This document shows positions 40,494 through 49,654 of a stretch of 64,000 nt of DNA, in pieces. The position numbers were made by a program, and so were the translations under genes. The stretch comes from Mycobacterium sp. 852002-40037_SCH5390672 (GTDB taxonomy: Bacteria; Actinomycetota; Actinomycetes; Mycobacteriales; Mycobacteriaceae). Each line of letters starts with the position of its first letter. Positions within the stretch are counted from its first letter, which is position 1. The notes under the pieces were generated by a model. That model was not told where the DNA came from. It made no database searches and was given only the letters and a program-made list of their open reading frames with translations. Location of the stretch: positions 62,001 to 126,000 of the forward strand of contig NZ_LZTA01000102.1 in NCBI RefSeq assembly GCF_001665875.1, given 5' to 3'.

Positions 40494-41393
40494 ATGGCGC
40501 GCACCGAACGTGATCGTTGGGATCTTGCGACAAGCGTCGGGGCGACGGCGACCATGGTGGCCGCTCAGCGGGCGCTGTCTTCCGAAGCAAAGTTGATCGA
40601 CGACCCGTATGCCGCACCGTTGGTGCAGTCGGTCGGGATCGACGTCTACGTCCGGCTGGTGAACGGCGAAATCGCGGCCGGCGGGAACACGGAGTTCGAT
40701 CCGCAGCGAATGGCGCAGGGCATGGCCTGCCGAACCCGGTTCTACGACCAGTTCTTTCTGGACGCGACCCGCAGCGGCATCGGGCAGGTGGTGATCCTTG
40801 CCTCGGGCCTCGATTCCCGCGCCTACCGGCTGCCCTGGCCGGCGGGGACGGTCGTCTACGAGGTCGACATGCCAGAGGTGATCGAATTCAAGACCCTGAC
40901 GCTGGGCGACCTGGGAGCCGAGCCGACCGCCGAGCGGCGCACCGTGGGCATCGACCTGCGCGATGATTGGGCCTCGGCCCTGCAGGCGGCCGGATTCGAT
41001 CCGCAGGCGTCCTCGGCATGGAGCGCCGAAGGGCTGGTGGTCTACCTGCCCGACGAAGCCCAAGACGCGCTGTTCGACAACATCACGACGCTGAGTGCAC
41101 CCGGCAGCCGTCTCGCCTTCGAATTCGTGCCTGACACTGCCGTTTTCGCCGACCCGCGGTGGCGCGCCCACCACGACCGGATGAGCGAACTCGGGTTCGA
41201 GATCGACTTCAACGATCTCGTCTACCACGGGCAGCGCAGCCACATTGTCGACCACCTGAACCGGCGCGGCTGGCAGACCTCGTCGCAAACCATTGCGGAG
41301 TTGCATGCGGCCAACGGATTCGTCTACGCCGACGACGACGTCGCCGCGGCCTTCGCCGATGTCACCTACAGCAGCGCGGTGCTCGGGCGATGA
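40494..41393 (+). CDS. Class I SAM-dependent methyltransferase (TIGR00027 family)
   Basis: A 299-residue member of the large mycobacterial family of leucine carboxyl methyltransferase-like proteins. WDLATSVGATATMVAAQRALSSEAKLIDDPYA opens all members; RTRFYDQFFLDA appears here as CRTRFYDQF, VVILASGLDSRAYRLPWPAGTVVYEVDMPEVI is the SAM-binding region, and SAEGLVVYLPDEAQDALFDNIT follows. AAGGGGG lies before the ATG. Substrates of the family are largely unknown. Diverges from the deaminase; corresponds to Rv0830. Confidence 0.93.
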   Translation: MARTERDRWDLATSVGATATMVAAQRALSSEAKLIDDPYAAPLVQSVGIDVYVRLVNGEIAAGGNTEFDPQRMAQGMACRTRFYDQFFLDATRSGIGQVVILASGLDSRAYRLPWPAGTVVYEVDMPEVIEFKTLTLGDLGAEPTAERRTVGIDLRDDWASALQAAGFDPQASSAWSAEGLVVYLPDEAQDALFDNITTLSAPGSRLAFEFVPDTAVFADPRWRAHHDRMSELGFEIDFNDLVYHGQRSHIVDHLNRRGWQTSSQTIAELHAANGFVYADDDVAAAFADVTYSSAVLGR

Positions 41394-41433
41394 GCCGTCA
41401 TCAGTGCGCGCACAGCCAGGGCCATGCGCGGTG

Positions 41434-41509
41434 TGGTGCCCCCACTAGGACTCGAACCTAGGACCTGCGGATTAAAAGTCCGTAGCTCTACCAACTGAGC
41501 TATAGGGGC
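41434..41509 (-). tRNA. lysT: tRNA-Lys (anticodon TTT)
   Basis: Cloverleaf on the minus strand. Acceptor GCCCCTA pairs with TGGGGGC; anticodon loop CTTTTAA; T-arm GGTTCGAGTCC. The CCA end is encoded (41434-41436). Confidence 0.95.
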
Positions 41510-41633
41510 TGAGGAGATTCAGGATACTTGGACCGAAAACGCGGCTCGTTTGAGGATTGGGCACACCGTGACCTAAGCTGACGTGGCTCCCAACGAAACC
41601 ACGTTGCGGGTACCCCGGAGTGATTCGGTTCTG

Positions 41634-41706
41634 GCCCCCATCGTCTAGTGGCCTAGGACGCCGCCCTTTCACGGCGGTAGCACGGGTTCGAATCCCGTTG
41701 GGGGTA
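41634..41706 (+). tRNA. gluT: tRNA-Glu (anticodon TTC)
   Basis: Acceptor GCCCCCA/TGGGGGT (first pair G-U); anticodon loop CTTTCAC within CCGCC/GGCGG; T-loop GGTTCGAATCC. CCA is not encoded. Confidence 0.95.
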
Positions 41707-41735
41707 CGCAACGCGGTGACGCGGAGCAGCAGCAA

Positions 41736-41809
41736 GGCCCTGTGGCGCAGTTGGTTAGCGCGCCGCCCTGTCACGGCGGAGGTCGCGGGTTCGAGTCCCG
41801 TCAGGGTCG
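41736..41809 (+). tRNA. aspT: tRNA-Asp (anticodon GTC)
   Basis: Acceptor GGCCCTG/CAGGGTC; anticodon loop CTGTCAC within CCGCC/GGCGG; T-loop GGTTCGAGTCC. CCA follows at 41810-41812. Confidence 0.95.
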
Positions 41810-41838
41810 CCAGCGCGGCGAGGCACTCGCTGCCTTCC

Positions 41839-41912
41839 GGCCAGGTAGCTCAGTCGGTACGAGCGTCCGCCTGAAAAGCGGAAGGTCGGCGGTTCGATCC
41901 CGCCCCTGGCCA
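41839..41912 (+). tRNA. pheU: tRNA-Phe (anticodon GAA)
   Basis: Acceptor GGCCAGG/CCTGGCC; anticodon loop CTGAAAA within TCCGC/GCGGA; T-loop GGTTCGATCCC. The last tRNA before the accessory region. Confidence 0.95.
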
Positions 41913-42068
41913 CTGCGATAGTCCCAATGCGCTGCCTTCTTTCCTGTGGCTACGAATCCGCCACGATCGCGTCGGCGAGGTCGTCCGCCAGAAACATCCT
42001 CGTCCGGTACGGCTGTGAGGATGAAGGCGCGACGGGCGCCTACGAAACTCGGAATTGTGGACCACGAG

Positions 42069-43319
42069 TCACCGGACGCCGCCCGATGGTGCTTCGGCTA
42101 GGTGTCGCGCTTTCGTTTCCAAGCCCCGCGGTACCAGCCCGACCGGCACCAATGGTATTGCCAGCAGCGGGAACAAACCGCACACCGCCCACGCCGGCGG
42201 AAATGCGGCGGCGGCGATCGCCGCGCCGAAGAGTGGAGGTCCGGTTGCGGCCATCAGTCGCTGAGTGGTGTTGTGCAAGCCCAGCGCGCGTCCGCTCCAG
42301 AACGGACCGGCGAACTCGGTGATCGCGGTCGCCTCCAGACCGTTGTCGAGCACCGCAATCACCGATACCGCGACCATCAGCGGCACTGCGAAGCCTGAGG
42401 CAGTGCCGTCGGTAAGGGCGCGCAGAAACAGGGCTAAGGTCGCGGCGACGGCGATGATGCGGACCGGGCGCATTCGCGAGCCGACGTGATCCGACCAACG
42501 CCCCACCGCGATGCGGCCTACAGCGCCGAGCAATTGAGAGAGAGTGACTAGGCCACCGGCCGCTGCGATCGACCAGTGGTGGTATTTGGTCAGCCAGACC
42601 AGCATGAAGGTCACGGTGATCGTCTGCGGCATCATCAGCAGGCCCGCTACTGCGTGGATTCGCCACAGCGCCAACGATTTACGATATGGGTTGGCCAGCT
42701 CCTGCTCGGTGGCTGCGTTTCGAGACTTGCGGGGCGGGTCGACTATGCCTATCGCTCCGGCGATGGCCGCCACCGCGCATACCAGGGCCGGAAACATGAG
42801 CCCCGCGTGCGGGCCGCGCTCGGACAGCTCCGGAATGACCAGCGCGCCCAAGGCGATACCCAGGGGTTGCGCGGTCTGGCGGATACCCATCGCCAGACCG
42901 CGCTGGTGGGGCGGAAACCACGCGGATACCAATCGGCCGCCAGCGGTATTGCAGCTGGCGGCGGCCATGCCACCGAGGAATAGATAGGCACCGACCAACA
43001 CCATCGACTGCGCCGACGCCGCGGCATAGGCGGCCGTGGCGGTCAGTGCCGAACCCAGCGTCAGCACGATCCGCTCGCCGACTCGGTCTAGCACGTAGCC
43101 CCAAAGAACCAGCGTGACGACCATGCCGCAGCTCGGCATCGACGACAGCAGACTGGCCTCGGTCAGTGGAATCCCTTGAGCGCTCTGTAGTGAGGGGATC
43201 AAAAAGGCGATGCCGTTGATGAAGAGGAAGGAGCTCGCCGTTATTCCCAACGAGATGGCCATAATCGACCAGCGTGCGCTCGCTCCGAGTTGTGTCGCAA
43301 TATTCAGCTCCCTCGTCAT
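42069..43319 (-). CDS. Major facilitator superfamily (MFS) transporter
   Basis: A 416-residue membrane protein with about 12 helices. The loop between helices 2 and 3 has GYVLDRVGERIVLTLGS (G-x3-D-R-x-G-x-R, the MFS motif A) and the related motif reappears in the second half (GRIAVGRWSDHVGSRMRPVR). GGRLVSAWFPPHQRGLAMGIRQTAQPLGIALGALVIP resembles the organic-acid and OFA/nitrate-type branch. Substrate unknown. It stands alone right of the tRNA cluster. Its start lies in a region without recognised promoter elements. Confidence 0.9.
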   Translation of the reverse strand: MTRELNIATQLGASARWSIMAISLGITASSFLFINGIAFLIPSLQSAQGIPLTEASLLSSMPSCGMVVTLVLWGYVLDRVGERIVLTLGSALTATAAYAAASAQSMVLVGAYLFLGGMAAASCNTAGGRLVSAWFPPHQRGLAMGIRQTAQPLGIALGALVIPELSERGPHAGLMFPALVCAVAAIAGAIGIVDPPRKSRNAATEQELANPYRKSLALWRIHAVAGLLMMPQTITVTFMLVWLTKYHHWSIAAAGGLVTLSQLLGAVGRIAVGRWSDHVGSRMRPVRIIAVAATLALFLRALTDGTASGFAVPLMVAVSVIAVLDNGLEATAITEFAGPFWSGRALGLHNTTQRLMAATGPPLFGAAIAAAAFPPAWAVCGLFPLLAIPLVPVGLVPRGLETKARHLAEAPSGGVR

Positions 43320-43629
43320 CGGCGCGTCATCCGACGTCGTTGCGGCAGAACGAAGTTCACGGCTCGCGGAAACCGGCGGGATTTAGTTCGCCCTCGCCCA
43401 TCGTCGGTGCTTCTGCGGCGATCTTCGTCAGCAACGACGTCCCAATTCATGAACAGGATGAGAGGTATCGCTGTTTCAGCTGCCGTTGTCGCGGTGGGAA
43501 AGTCAAGCAACCGCGCCATCCGCGATGACTGGTGTCCCCCTGGGTCGACTCGTGAGTTGATATGGGTCGTGACGACATCGTCGATTTTTCGTTGCTTGAA
43601 CAGCCCGAGGATCCGCACTCTCACGGCTC
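43320..43629. other. Intergenic gap, MFS to PPE
   Basis: 310 bp between the start of the MFS gene and the end of the PPE gene, both on the minus strand. No recognisable gene, repeat or RNA was seen. It should hold the MFS promoter. Confidence 0.5.
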
Positions 43630-44808
43630 TCACCCGCCCGCCGGTGTTCGGGAAACCACCGTTGGACGCAGTTCGAACCGGGAGGCCGCGTCACCGACCC
43701 CACGCCCAGTGGAATTCGTCATTGGGATAAAGGGCAGACCCGTCGGCGCACTGCTCACATGTCCAGCTATCGGAGCGGAGTGCCAACTGGCGCTTGGCAA
43801 CTCGGCGGAAACAGGGCTTGCTATCGGGGCGCTTGCCCAGGTGTTCGGCACCGATAGCGCACCGATCGAGATTCCGCGGCCAATGTCCGAGCGCATCGCG
43901 GTGCCGGTGCCGGCGACCCCCGCCAGCCCCATTGCCTGCGCTCCGGAGCCGATCCGTTGGGCCAGCGATGATTTCGCAGACACGGCCGTCGCGGGCGCGG
44001 CTACGTTTCTCGACAACGACAGTGCGGAATTGAGGAAATTGAGGGGATGCATGGCGATCTTTGCCGGTGTTTCCACAAGGCTGCCCAGTTTCGACATCGC
44101 CCCCGACAGTGACGCGGGTGTGGGGGTGGCCGAAGTGGATGCCGGCGCTGTGGCGAGCTCCTGCAGTGTCTGGGGAACCGTAGTGATCACTTGGGAGCCG
44201 GTCGACATCACTTCTTGCGCCTGCAGCCCGACCGAGTTGCCCGTTGTGTGGGTGACAGCGGCGCCCTGGATGGCCACACCCGCTGGATCGGTCGTCGTCG
44301 GGGGCGAAAAAAACGGAGTCAGGCTCGCAGCGGCCGCCGAAGATGCGGCGTAGCTGTACATTGCGACGGCATCTTGAGCCCACATCAGTTCGTACTCGGC
44401 CTCGGTGGTTGCGATGGTTGGGCTGTTCTGCCCGAGGACGTTGGTGGCGACCAGCAGCAGAACTCGTGCGCGATTTTCGGCGATCAGCGGCGGCGGAACC
44501 GTCGCAGCGAACGCCGCCTCGTAAGCTCCAGCAGCGGCCTGCGCATGGTTGGCGGCCTGCACAGCCTGACCGGCGGTGGTGCTCAGCCACGTGACATAGG
44601 GCGTCGCTGCTTCGGTCATCGCCGTCGAGGCGAGGCCTGCCCACTGGCAGGCGAGTGTCGAGATCACTGAGCCGTATGCGGTCGCCGCTGTGTACAGGTC
44701 GCCGGCCAGCGCGTCCCACGCCATCGTGGCGGCCAAAAACGATCCCGCACCGGGGCCCGAATACATGCGTCCGGAATTGATTTCTGGTGGTAATGCTGCG
44801 AAATCCAT
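43630..44808 (-). CDS. PPE family protein (PPE-SVP subgroup)
   Basis: A 392-residue protein. The N-terminal PPE domain (about 1-175) starts MDFAALPPEINSGRMYSGPGAGSFLAA with the Pro-Pro-Glu motif at residues 7-9, includes TEAATPYVTWLSTTAGQA and the WxG-like AQDAVAMYSY near the end. The C-terminal part carries the SVP signature in ISIGALSVPNTWASA. Such proteins are usually exported by type VII (ESX) systems with a PE partner, but no PE gene is adjacent. ATG 44808 is used, since residues encoded upstream are unrelated to PPE proteins. Confidence 0.92.
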   Translation of the reverse strand: MDFAALPPEINSGRMYSGPGAGSFLAATMAWDALAGDLYTAATAYGSVISTLACQWAGLASTAMTEAATPYVTWLSTTAGQAVQAANHAQAAAGAYEAAFAATVPPPLIAENRARVLLLVATNVLGQNSPTIATTEAEYELMWAQDAVAMYSYAASSAAAASLTPFFSPPTTTDPAGVAIQGAAVTHTTGNSVGLQAQEVMSTGSQVITTVPQTLQELATAPASTSATPTPASLSGAMSKLGSLVETPAKIAMHPLNFLNSALSLSRNVAAPATAVSAKSSLAQRIGSGAQAMGLAGVAGTGTAMRSDIGRGISIGALSVPNTWASAPIASPVSAELPSASWHSAPIAGHVSSAPTGLPFIPMTNSTGRGVGDAASRFELRPTVVSRTPAGG

Positions 44809-45116
44809 CGCTATCCCTCCCCGGCCATGGCTGGGAGTTTGAGGTGATTGTCGACTGTGACTGTGGCAGTGGTGAATTGCGGTGCTCGCGCGAACATGAG
44901 CTTCCCCTTCAAGGCGTGGGTGCGCACGGTATGCGCCGCCGACCGGTGTTAGCCGCGGTACGGCGGAACTGGCTCGGCTTAAGCCGATTTGCGATTGCTG
45001 CAATCGTGGTTGCGCGTCAACGCGGCTTTATACAGAGCAGGCACTTGACGCGAATAACGGCTCACCGGCTGTGGTTTGAACGCATAAGGTGGCGCCCGCA
45101 GCCTGACGCTGGCCGA
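44809..45116. other. Intergenic gap upstream of the PPE gene
   Basis: 308 bp with no recognisable gene. GGAGGGATAG just before the PPE ATG is its ribosome binding site on the minus strand. Nothing else stands out. Confidence 0.5.
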
Positions 45117-45554
45117 TCAGAGACGAGCGACGCAGAAGAGGGTCAAAAGATCTTGGCCATCAGGAGGATTGGCAGGCGCACGTGACCGGGGTGCGCTGCA
45201 CGGAATCAACCGCGTGGTCATGGAGGCCGGCGTCGGCAACGACCACTCTGGTGGCGCCGACCGTGACCAGTTTGGCGGCCGATCACGCTTTATCCCAGCG
45301 CTTTTGAATGGCTTCTGGTTCGTCGATGACGGACCACGGTCAAATCGACTTGTGGGTTCGCCACGATCGTCAACCTGGGTTCGGGCGAGGTCTGTCCCAG
45401 ACTGCGACGCCGCAACCTGTTGCTCAGGACCCGGCGCGGCGAGCGTCGACCGCAGTGCCCAGCACCCGGTGAGAGCGGCCAACAGGGCAAGGCACGCAAC
45501 GACCGCGACGGCTGATCGCCATGGTCGACGTTTGCCTAAGTCGCAGAGTCTCAC
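45117..45554 (-). CDS. Hypothetical membrane or lipoprotein-like ORF, possibly degenerate
   Basis: 145 residues. The first 50 look genuine: basic start, hydrophobic helix SAVAVVACLALLAALTGCWALRSTLA, with LTGC resembling a lipobox, similar to the anchor of Mce-associated proteins. The rest (Arg/Pro/Ser-rich) does not look like protein. In another minus-strand frame, around 45200-45290, AAKLVTVGATRVVVADAGL looks more coding-like, so a frameshifted remnant of an Mce-associated-type protein is a fair reading. Weakly supported. Confidence 0.3.
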   Translation of the reverse strand: MRLCDLGKRRPWRSAVAVVACLALLAALTGCWALRSTLAAPGPEQQVAASQSGTDLARTQVDDRGEPTSRFDRGPSSTNQKPFKSAGIKRDRPPNWSRSAPPEWSLPTPASMTTRLIPCSAPRSRAPANPPDGQDLLTLFCVARL

Positions 45555-45827
45555 AGTGATTCACACATTATCATCGACGACAGCCTCGTCAGGTCCGACA
45601 AAGATTTGAAGATGATTAGAGGAATTCGGCAGCTGTAGCGGACGTTGAAGGCCCACCAGGTGCGCGGTTTGCCGGGCCTGCCAGCGGTTTCCGTTTCGGC
45701 CGCACCACTCGCGGATGAAGACGAGACTGACAGGAGACGTCGCGGCTATGTACTGCCCGTGGCCACCCGTGTTGCGGTCGGTGGGCAAGAGCGCGTGGGT
45801 CGGGCCGGTAACCGGTGGGGTGTGCTG

Positions 45828-46667
45828 CTACTTGAGCATGCTCCCGGCGTCAACGGTGACCGGAAGACCCGTGATGTAACGCGATTCGTCGGATGCCAGG
45901 AAAAGCACCGCGTTGCTGATATCAACCGGCTCGACCCAGCCGACCGGCAGTACGTGCATGAACTGCGCGGCGACCTTGAGGTCGTCCGGGCCGGGGTTCT
46001 CCAGATCCGGCCGGAACAGCTTCATCGTTCCCTCGTTCATGAACATCGGCGTGTTCACGTTGGTCGGGTGAACCGAATTCACCCGGATGAAGTGCTGACC
46101 GAGTTCCACCGCGAAGGCACGCATCAATCCGACGACACCGTGTTTGGCGGCGATGTAGTGACCGGTGTGCGGATAGGCCTTGAGGCCGCCGACCGAGCTG
46201 GTCAAGATGATCGATCCACCTTCGCCCTGGGAAATCAGATGCGGCACACCGGCTTTGACGGTCTTCCAGACACCCGACAGGTTGACGTCGATCATGTCTC
46301 GCCAGTCGTCTTCGCGGGTTTTGTCCAGAGTCTGCCCGCCGTTGCCGATTCCGGCGTTAGCGCAGATGATGTCCAAGCGGCCAAGCTGCTCGACTCCGCC
46401 GTCCACGGTCGCTTTCAGGGCGTCGTAGTCACGCACGTCGACTTCGGCGGTCACGATGCGCCGGTTGAGGCCCTTGATGAGGTCGGCGGTTTTAGCCAGG
46501 TCGTCCGGCGTCGACGGCGGGATCTCGCTGCTGCTGCTGATCGGTGTGCAGATGTCGACCGCGATGATGTCGGCACCCTCCTGCGCCAGGCGTACCGCGT
46601 GGCTGCGGCCCTGCCCCCGGGCGGCCCCGGTGATCAACGCAACCTTGCCCTCAACTCGTCCGCCCAT
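45828..46667 (-). CDS. Mycofactocin-coupled SDR family oxidoreductase
   Basis: A 279-residue SDR. The cofactor motif TGAARGQGRSHAVRLAQEGADIIAVDIC at about residues 14-41, with the QGRSHA wording, is typical of the mycofactocin-coupled subfamily that keeps NAD bound and passes electrons to mycofactocin. CANAGIGN, SSVGGLKAYPHTGHYIAAKHGVVGLMRAFA with catalytic Ser, Tyr and Lys, and VHPTNVNTPMF follow. It probably oxidises an alcohol (carveol-dehydrogenase-like). Its promoter region carries TCGATCGATCA at 46743, also found upstream of the neighbouring TetR gene. Confidence 0.9.
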   Translation of the reverse strand: MGGRVEGKVALITGAARGQGRSHAVRLAQEGADIIAVDICTPISSSSEIPPSTPDDLAKTADLIKGLNRRIVTAEVDVRDYDALKATVDGGVEQLGRLDIICANAGIGNGGQTLDKTREDDWRDMIDVNLSGVWKTVKAGVPHLISQGEGGSIILTSSVGGLKAYPHTGHYIAAKHGVVGLMRAFAVELGQHFIRVNSVHPTNVNTPMFMNEGTMKLFRPDLENPGPDDLKVAAQFMHVLPVGWVEPVDISNAVLFLASDESRYITGLPVTVDAGSMLK

Positions 46668-46742
46668 GCCTGCACCTCACTGATCCGAAACGCCGCGATG
46701 ACGATGCCCGGTGCGCATCTGCCTGTCGCGTTCAATTATTTG

Positions 46743-46753
46743 TCGATCGATCA
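46743..46753. promoter_or_regulatory. TCGATCGATCA operator candidate, SDR promoter
   Basis: TCGATCGATCA preceded by TTTG, 75 bp upstream of the SDR start. The same 11-mer occurs at 47536-47546. Confidence 0.6.
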
Positions 46754-46855
46754 GGAGAGTGGCATCATTCGGCCGCACTGTCAACTGGGCGACGGTAGGG
46801 CCGTGCGATCGGAGGCGGTGGGTCTCTGCTGCTCCCGTTGGGGTGTCGGCCAGAG

Positions 46856-47515
46856 CTAGGTGCCCGACGCCGGCGTCACGGCGGGTGCCTTCAACAGATT
46901 CATCTGGCGTTCGACGAACGCCCGTAACTCGTCGTGCCCTTGGGTGACGCCGACGGCATTCTCGTTGCACAGGCTGCGCGCCACCTGCGCGATCAGCATC
47001 GAGATGGCCACCGGCGGATATTTCTCGAGATCGATGTGGTTGGCGCGCAGCACCATCGTCACGGCCGCCGTCTCGATGTCGCGGACTCGCTCTGCGTAGA
47101 CCTTGAGTTCGGCGCCAATTGCCTTGCGGTGGTTGGCCAGTGCCATGAACTCGGCATTCAGCGTCGTCACGGCGGAGTCGCTGTTCATCAGCCAGAGCGC
47201 TTGTAGAGGATCGGCCTCGGTGAGCAGGGCACGCATGCGCATCAATGCGGCCTCGGCGCCGGCCCGCAGCACCTCCACGAACAGATCGTCCATCGTCGGG
47301 AAGTAGTAGTAAACCAGGGCCTGCTTGACGCCGGCCTCTGCGGCCACGCGCCGGGACGTGGCCGCGGCGTAGCCCTCCTCGCGCATGATTCGGGCGGTCG
47401 CCTCGATCAGCTTGCTGCGCGCCCCGGCGCCGGCGCTCCTCTTGGTGGGGCGAGTTGCCGGGGGGTTGGGGGCGGCCGTTTTGCTTGACCGGCCCGCGCG
47501 GTCCATGGTAGGCAT
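46856..47515 (-). CDS. TetR family regulator of the SDR/P450 unit
   Basis: A 219-residue regulator with a 30-residue basic N-terminal extension, then helix-turn-helix (ARSKLIEATARIMREEGYAAATSRRVAAEAGVKQALVYYYFPTMDDLFVEVL) and a ligand domain with QALWLMNSDSAVTTLNAEFMALANHRKAIGAELKVYAE. ATG 47515 follows AGGA by 7 nt. The operator-like TCGATCGATCA is 21 bp upstream of this start, between it and the divergent P450 gene. Confidence 0.87.
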   Translation of the reverse strand: MPTMDRAGRSSKTAAPNPPATRPTKRSAGAGARSKLIEATARIMREEGYAAATSRRVAAEAGVKQALVYYYFPTMDDLFVEVLRAGAEAALMRMRALLTEADPLQALWLMNSDSAVTTLNAEFMALANHRKAIGAELKVYAERVRDIETAAVTMVLRANHIDLEKYPPVAISMLIAQVARSLCNENAVGVTQGHDELRAFVERQMNLLKAPAVTPASGT

Positions 47516-47535
47516 ACCGCATCCTAGCAATTTGG

Positions 47536-47546
47536 TCGATCGATCA
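47536..47546. promoter_or_regulatory. TCGATCGATCA operator candidate, TetR/P450 divergent promoter
   Basis: Within TTGGTCGATCGATCAA, close to palindromic, between the TetR start (47515) and the P450 start (47697). Confidence 0.6.
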
Positions 47547-47696
47547 ATCTATAAACCGGAAGCGCGGGTCAACCGGGATGGAGGGTGCCGATGGCGACCG
47601 CAGACCTGCGTGTCGGCGCCGAGCCGTCAGCGTGGTCCCGCAGGACGCGTCGGCGCGATGCGCCGCGCTTTTGGGCCAGGAAAAGGAATTGAACTC

Positions 47697-48977
47697 ATGA
47701 CCGAACTCGCCGACGTCGACTACTTCACCGACGCCGAGGTCGCGCAAGATCCCTATGCCTACTGGGATTACCTGCGCAGCCAGGGCCCGGTGTTCCGCGA
47801 GCCGCATTGCGGGGTCGTGGCCGTCACGGGTTACCACGAGGTCCAGGCCGCCTTCAAAGACGTCGCATCGTTCTCCGCGGTCAACGCGATCGGGGGCCCG
47901 TTCCCGCCGCTGCCGTTCACCCCGGAAGGGGATGACATCAGCGCGCAGATCGAAGCGCATCGCCACGAATTCCCGATCTTCGAGCACATGGTTGTCATGG
48001 ACCCGCCCGAACACGACAAAGCGCGCTCCCTGCTCGGGCGGCTGCTCACTCCGCGTCGGCTGCAGGAAAACAAGGAGTACATCTGGCAATTGGCCGACCG
48101 GCAGTTCGACGAGTTCATCGCCAACGGTCAGTGTGAGTTCCTCGGTGAGTACGCGAAGCCCTTCGCGACGCTGGCGATCGCCGACCTGCTCGGGGTGCCC
48201 GACGAAGACCGGGCGGAGATCCGCCGCAATCTCGGGGCCGGTAACGCGCCGGGCGCCCGGGTGGGCGCGCTGGATCACGAACCGGTGGGCAGCAACCCGC
48301 TGCAGTACCTCGATGACCTGTTCAGCGCCTACATCGCCGACCGGCGGGAACGCCCCCGCCACGACGTACTGACCGGTCTGGCGACCGCCACGTACCCAGA
48401 TGGCTCGACCCCACCGCTACTGGAGGTGGTGCGACCGGCCACCTTCCTGTTCGCGGCCGGCCAGGAGACCGTGACCAAGCTGCTGAGCGCCGCGGTACAG
48501 GTCCTCGGTGACCAGCCCGAGCTTCAGGCGCGATTGCGCGCTGATCGGAGCCTGATCGGCTCGTTCATCGAAGAAGCACTGCGCATACAGAGCCCCACCA
48601 AGGTGGACTTCCGGCTGGCGCGCAAGACCACCACGCTGGGCGGAGTGCACATCGCGGCCGGCACCGTCATCATGCTGTGCCTGGGTGCGGCCAACCGCGA
48701 TCCACGAAAGTTCGAGAATCCCAATGAATTTCAGGCCGACCGGAAAAACGTTCGGGAACACATTGCTTTCGGTCGCGGAATCCACACCTGCGCGGGCGCA
48801 CCGCTTGCGCGGGTGGAAGGCCAGGTCACCATCAACCGCCTCCTGGACCGCACGGCTGACATCAGGATCAGCGAGGCAAAGCACGGCCCGCCTCCCAGCC
48901 GGGAGTATGGCTACGAGCCCACGTTCTTACTGCGGGGCCTCAAGGAGTTGCACATCGAGTTCAGCCCCGCGGACTGA
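47697..48977 (+). CDS. Cytochrome P450
   Basis: A 426-residue soluble P450. The I-helix is FLFAAGQETVTKLL, with GQET at the oxygen-activating site (a glutamate-threonine pair instead of the usual aspartate-threonine). ExxR occurs in EEALRIQSPT. The heme loop is FGRGIHTCAGAPLARVEGQV with the ligand cysteine. ATG 47697 follows AAAGGAA. Divergent from a TetR gene and close to a mycofactocin-type SDR; together they could hydroxylate then oxidise a lipid or terpene-like substrate, which is inference. No dedicated ferredoxin lies next to it. Confidence 0.93.
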   Translation: MTELADVDYFTDAEVAQDPYAYWDYLRSQGPVFREPHCGVVAVTGYHEVQAAFKDVASFSAVNAIGGPFPPLPFTPEGDDISAQIEAHRHEFPIFEHMVVMDPPEHDKARSLLGRLLTPRRLQENKEYIWQLADRQFDEFIANGQCEFLGEYAKPFATLAIADLLGVPDEDRAEIRRNLGAGNAPGARVGALDHEPVGSNPLQYLDDLFSAYIADRRERPRHDVLTGLATATYPDGSTPPLLEVVRPATFLFAAGQETVTKLLSAAVQVLGDQPELQARLRADRSLIGSFIEEALRIQSPTKVDFRLARKTTTLGGVHIAAGTVIMLCLGAANRDPRKFENPNEFQADRKNVREHIAFGRGIHTCAGAPLARVEGQVTINRLLDRTADIRISEAKHGPPPSREYGYEPTFLLRGLKELHIEFSPAD

Positions 48978-49183
48978 CCAGCGTAGCCCTGTGCGGCAAG
49001 GCCTTTCACGTGTTTGGTAGTAGATGACGTTGCCGCCGTCTGCGCAATTGCCTTCGGGAATCTCGTGGATCGACGTCCAGACATCAAACTCGGTGGGCCG
49101 GCTTCCTCAAAACCCGGGGCGGCCTCGAGGTAGGGCGCGGTTGCCGAGCGCCGGCTCAAGCGGCTAATCATCGGCTGCGCCGG

Positions 49184-49633
49184 CTAGTAACCGGAAGAAC
49201 GTTCACATTGTTGTTGCGCGGCTCGCAAGATCGAGTCGGCGCGTATGAATGCAGGTTTGGCACGGTCAGCGCCCTCAATGGGTAGGTCTGCGGCGCAGCG
49301 CAGCACCATCAGGGCCAACGCGCTGTGGGTCGCGTACGAGACGATCAGCAGGTTAGCGCAAGCATGCGCGCCGCTAACCGTCATTACGTGCTGGAGTTTG
49401 CCTTCCCACCCCGGCCAGTTGAAATCGGGTGGTCGCTGGAGCGATGACCAGTTCACGTTGATGGAGGTGACGTCCCCGAGCAAAGGGGTCAGGACCGCAA
49501 TAAGCTCGGGCAATTCGTTGGTGATGCGATCTGCGCGCGGCCACCACGCGCCGTCGATATCGCGGCCGAGCTCGCGCGCCACCGATAGCCGGATGGGAGT
49601 GGCTTGGCGTCGGGTCCTGATCGCATAGCTCAT
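49184..49633 (-). CDS. DUF5994 family protein
   Basis: A 149-residue protein with the DUF5994 pattern: RLSVARELGRDIDGAWWPRADRITNELPELIAVLTPLLGDVTSINVNWSSLQRPPDFNW followed by VMTVSGAHACANLLIVSYATHSALALMVLRCAADLPI. No signal or membrane segment. ATG 49633 is used; a TTG at 49654 would add seven residues, and neither has a clear ribosome binding site. Function unknown. Downstream of it, the converging P450 gene ends 200 bp away. Confidence 0.78.
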   Translation of the reverse strand: MSYAIRTRRQATPIRLSVARELGRDIDGAWWPRADRITNELPELIAVLTPLLGDVTSINVNWSSLQRPPDFNWPGWEGKLQHVMTVSGAHACANLLIVSYATHSALALMVLRCAADLPIEGADRAKPAFIRADSILRAAQQQCERSSGY

Positions 49634-49654
49634 CGGAGGCACCGCAGTTGGCAA

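Noticed and set aside
39876..41306. A single 476-codon deaminase gene
   Set aside because: Its first 311 codons lie opposite the methyltransferase and have no deaminase similarity; the real gene starts at GTG 40373.
43316..43633. 105-codon minus-strand frame between MFS and PPE genes
   Set aside because: No ribosome binding site, no family resemblance, and it overlaps both neighbouring genes.
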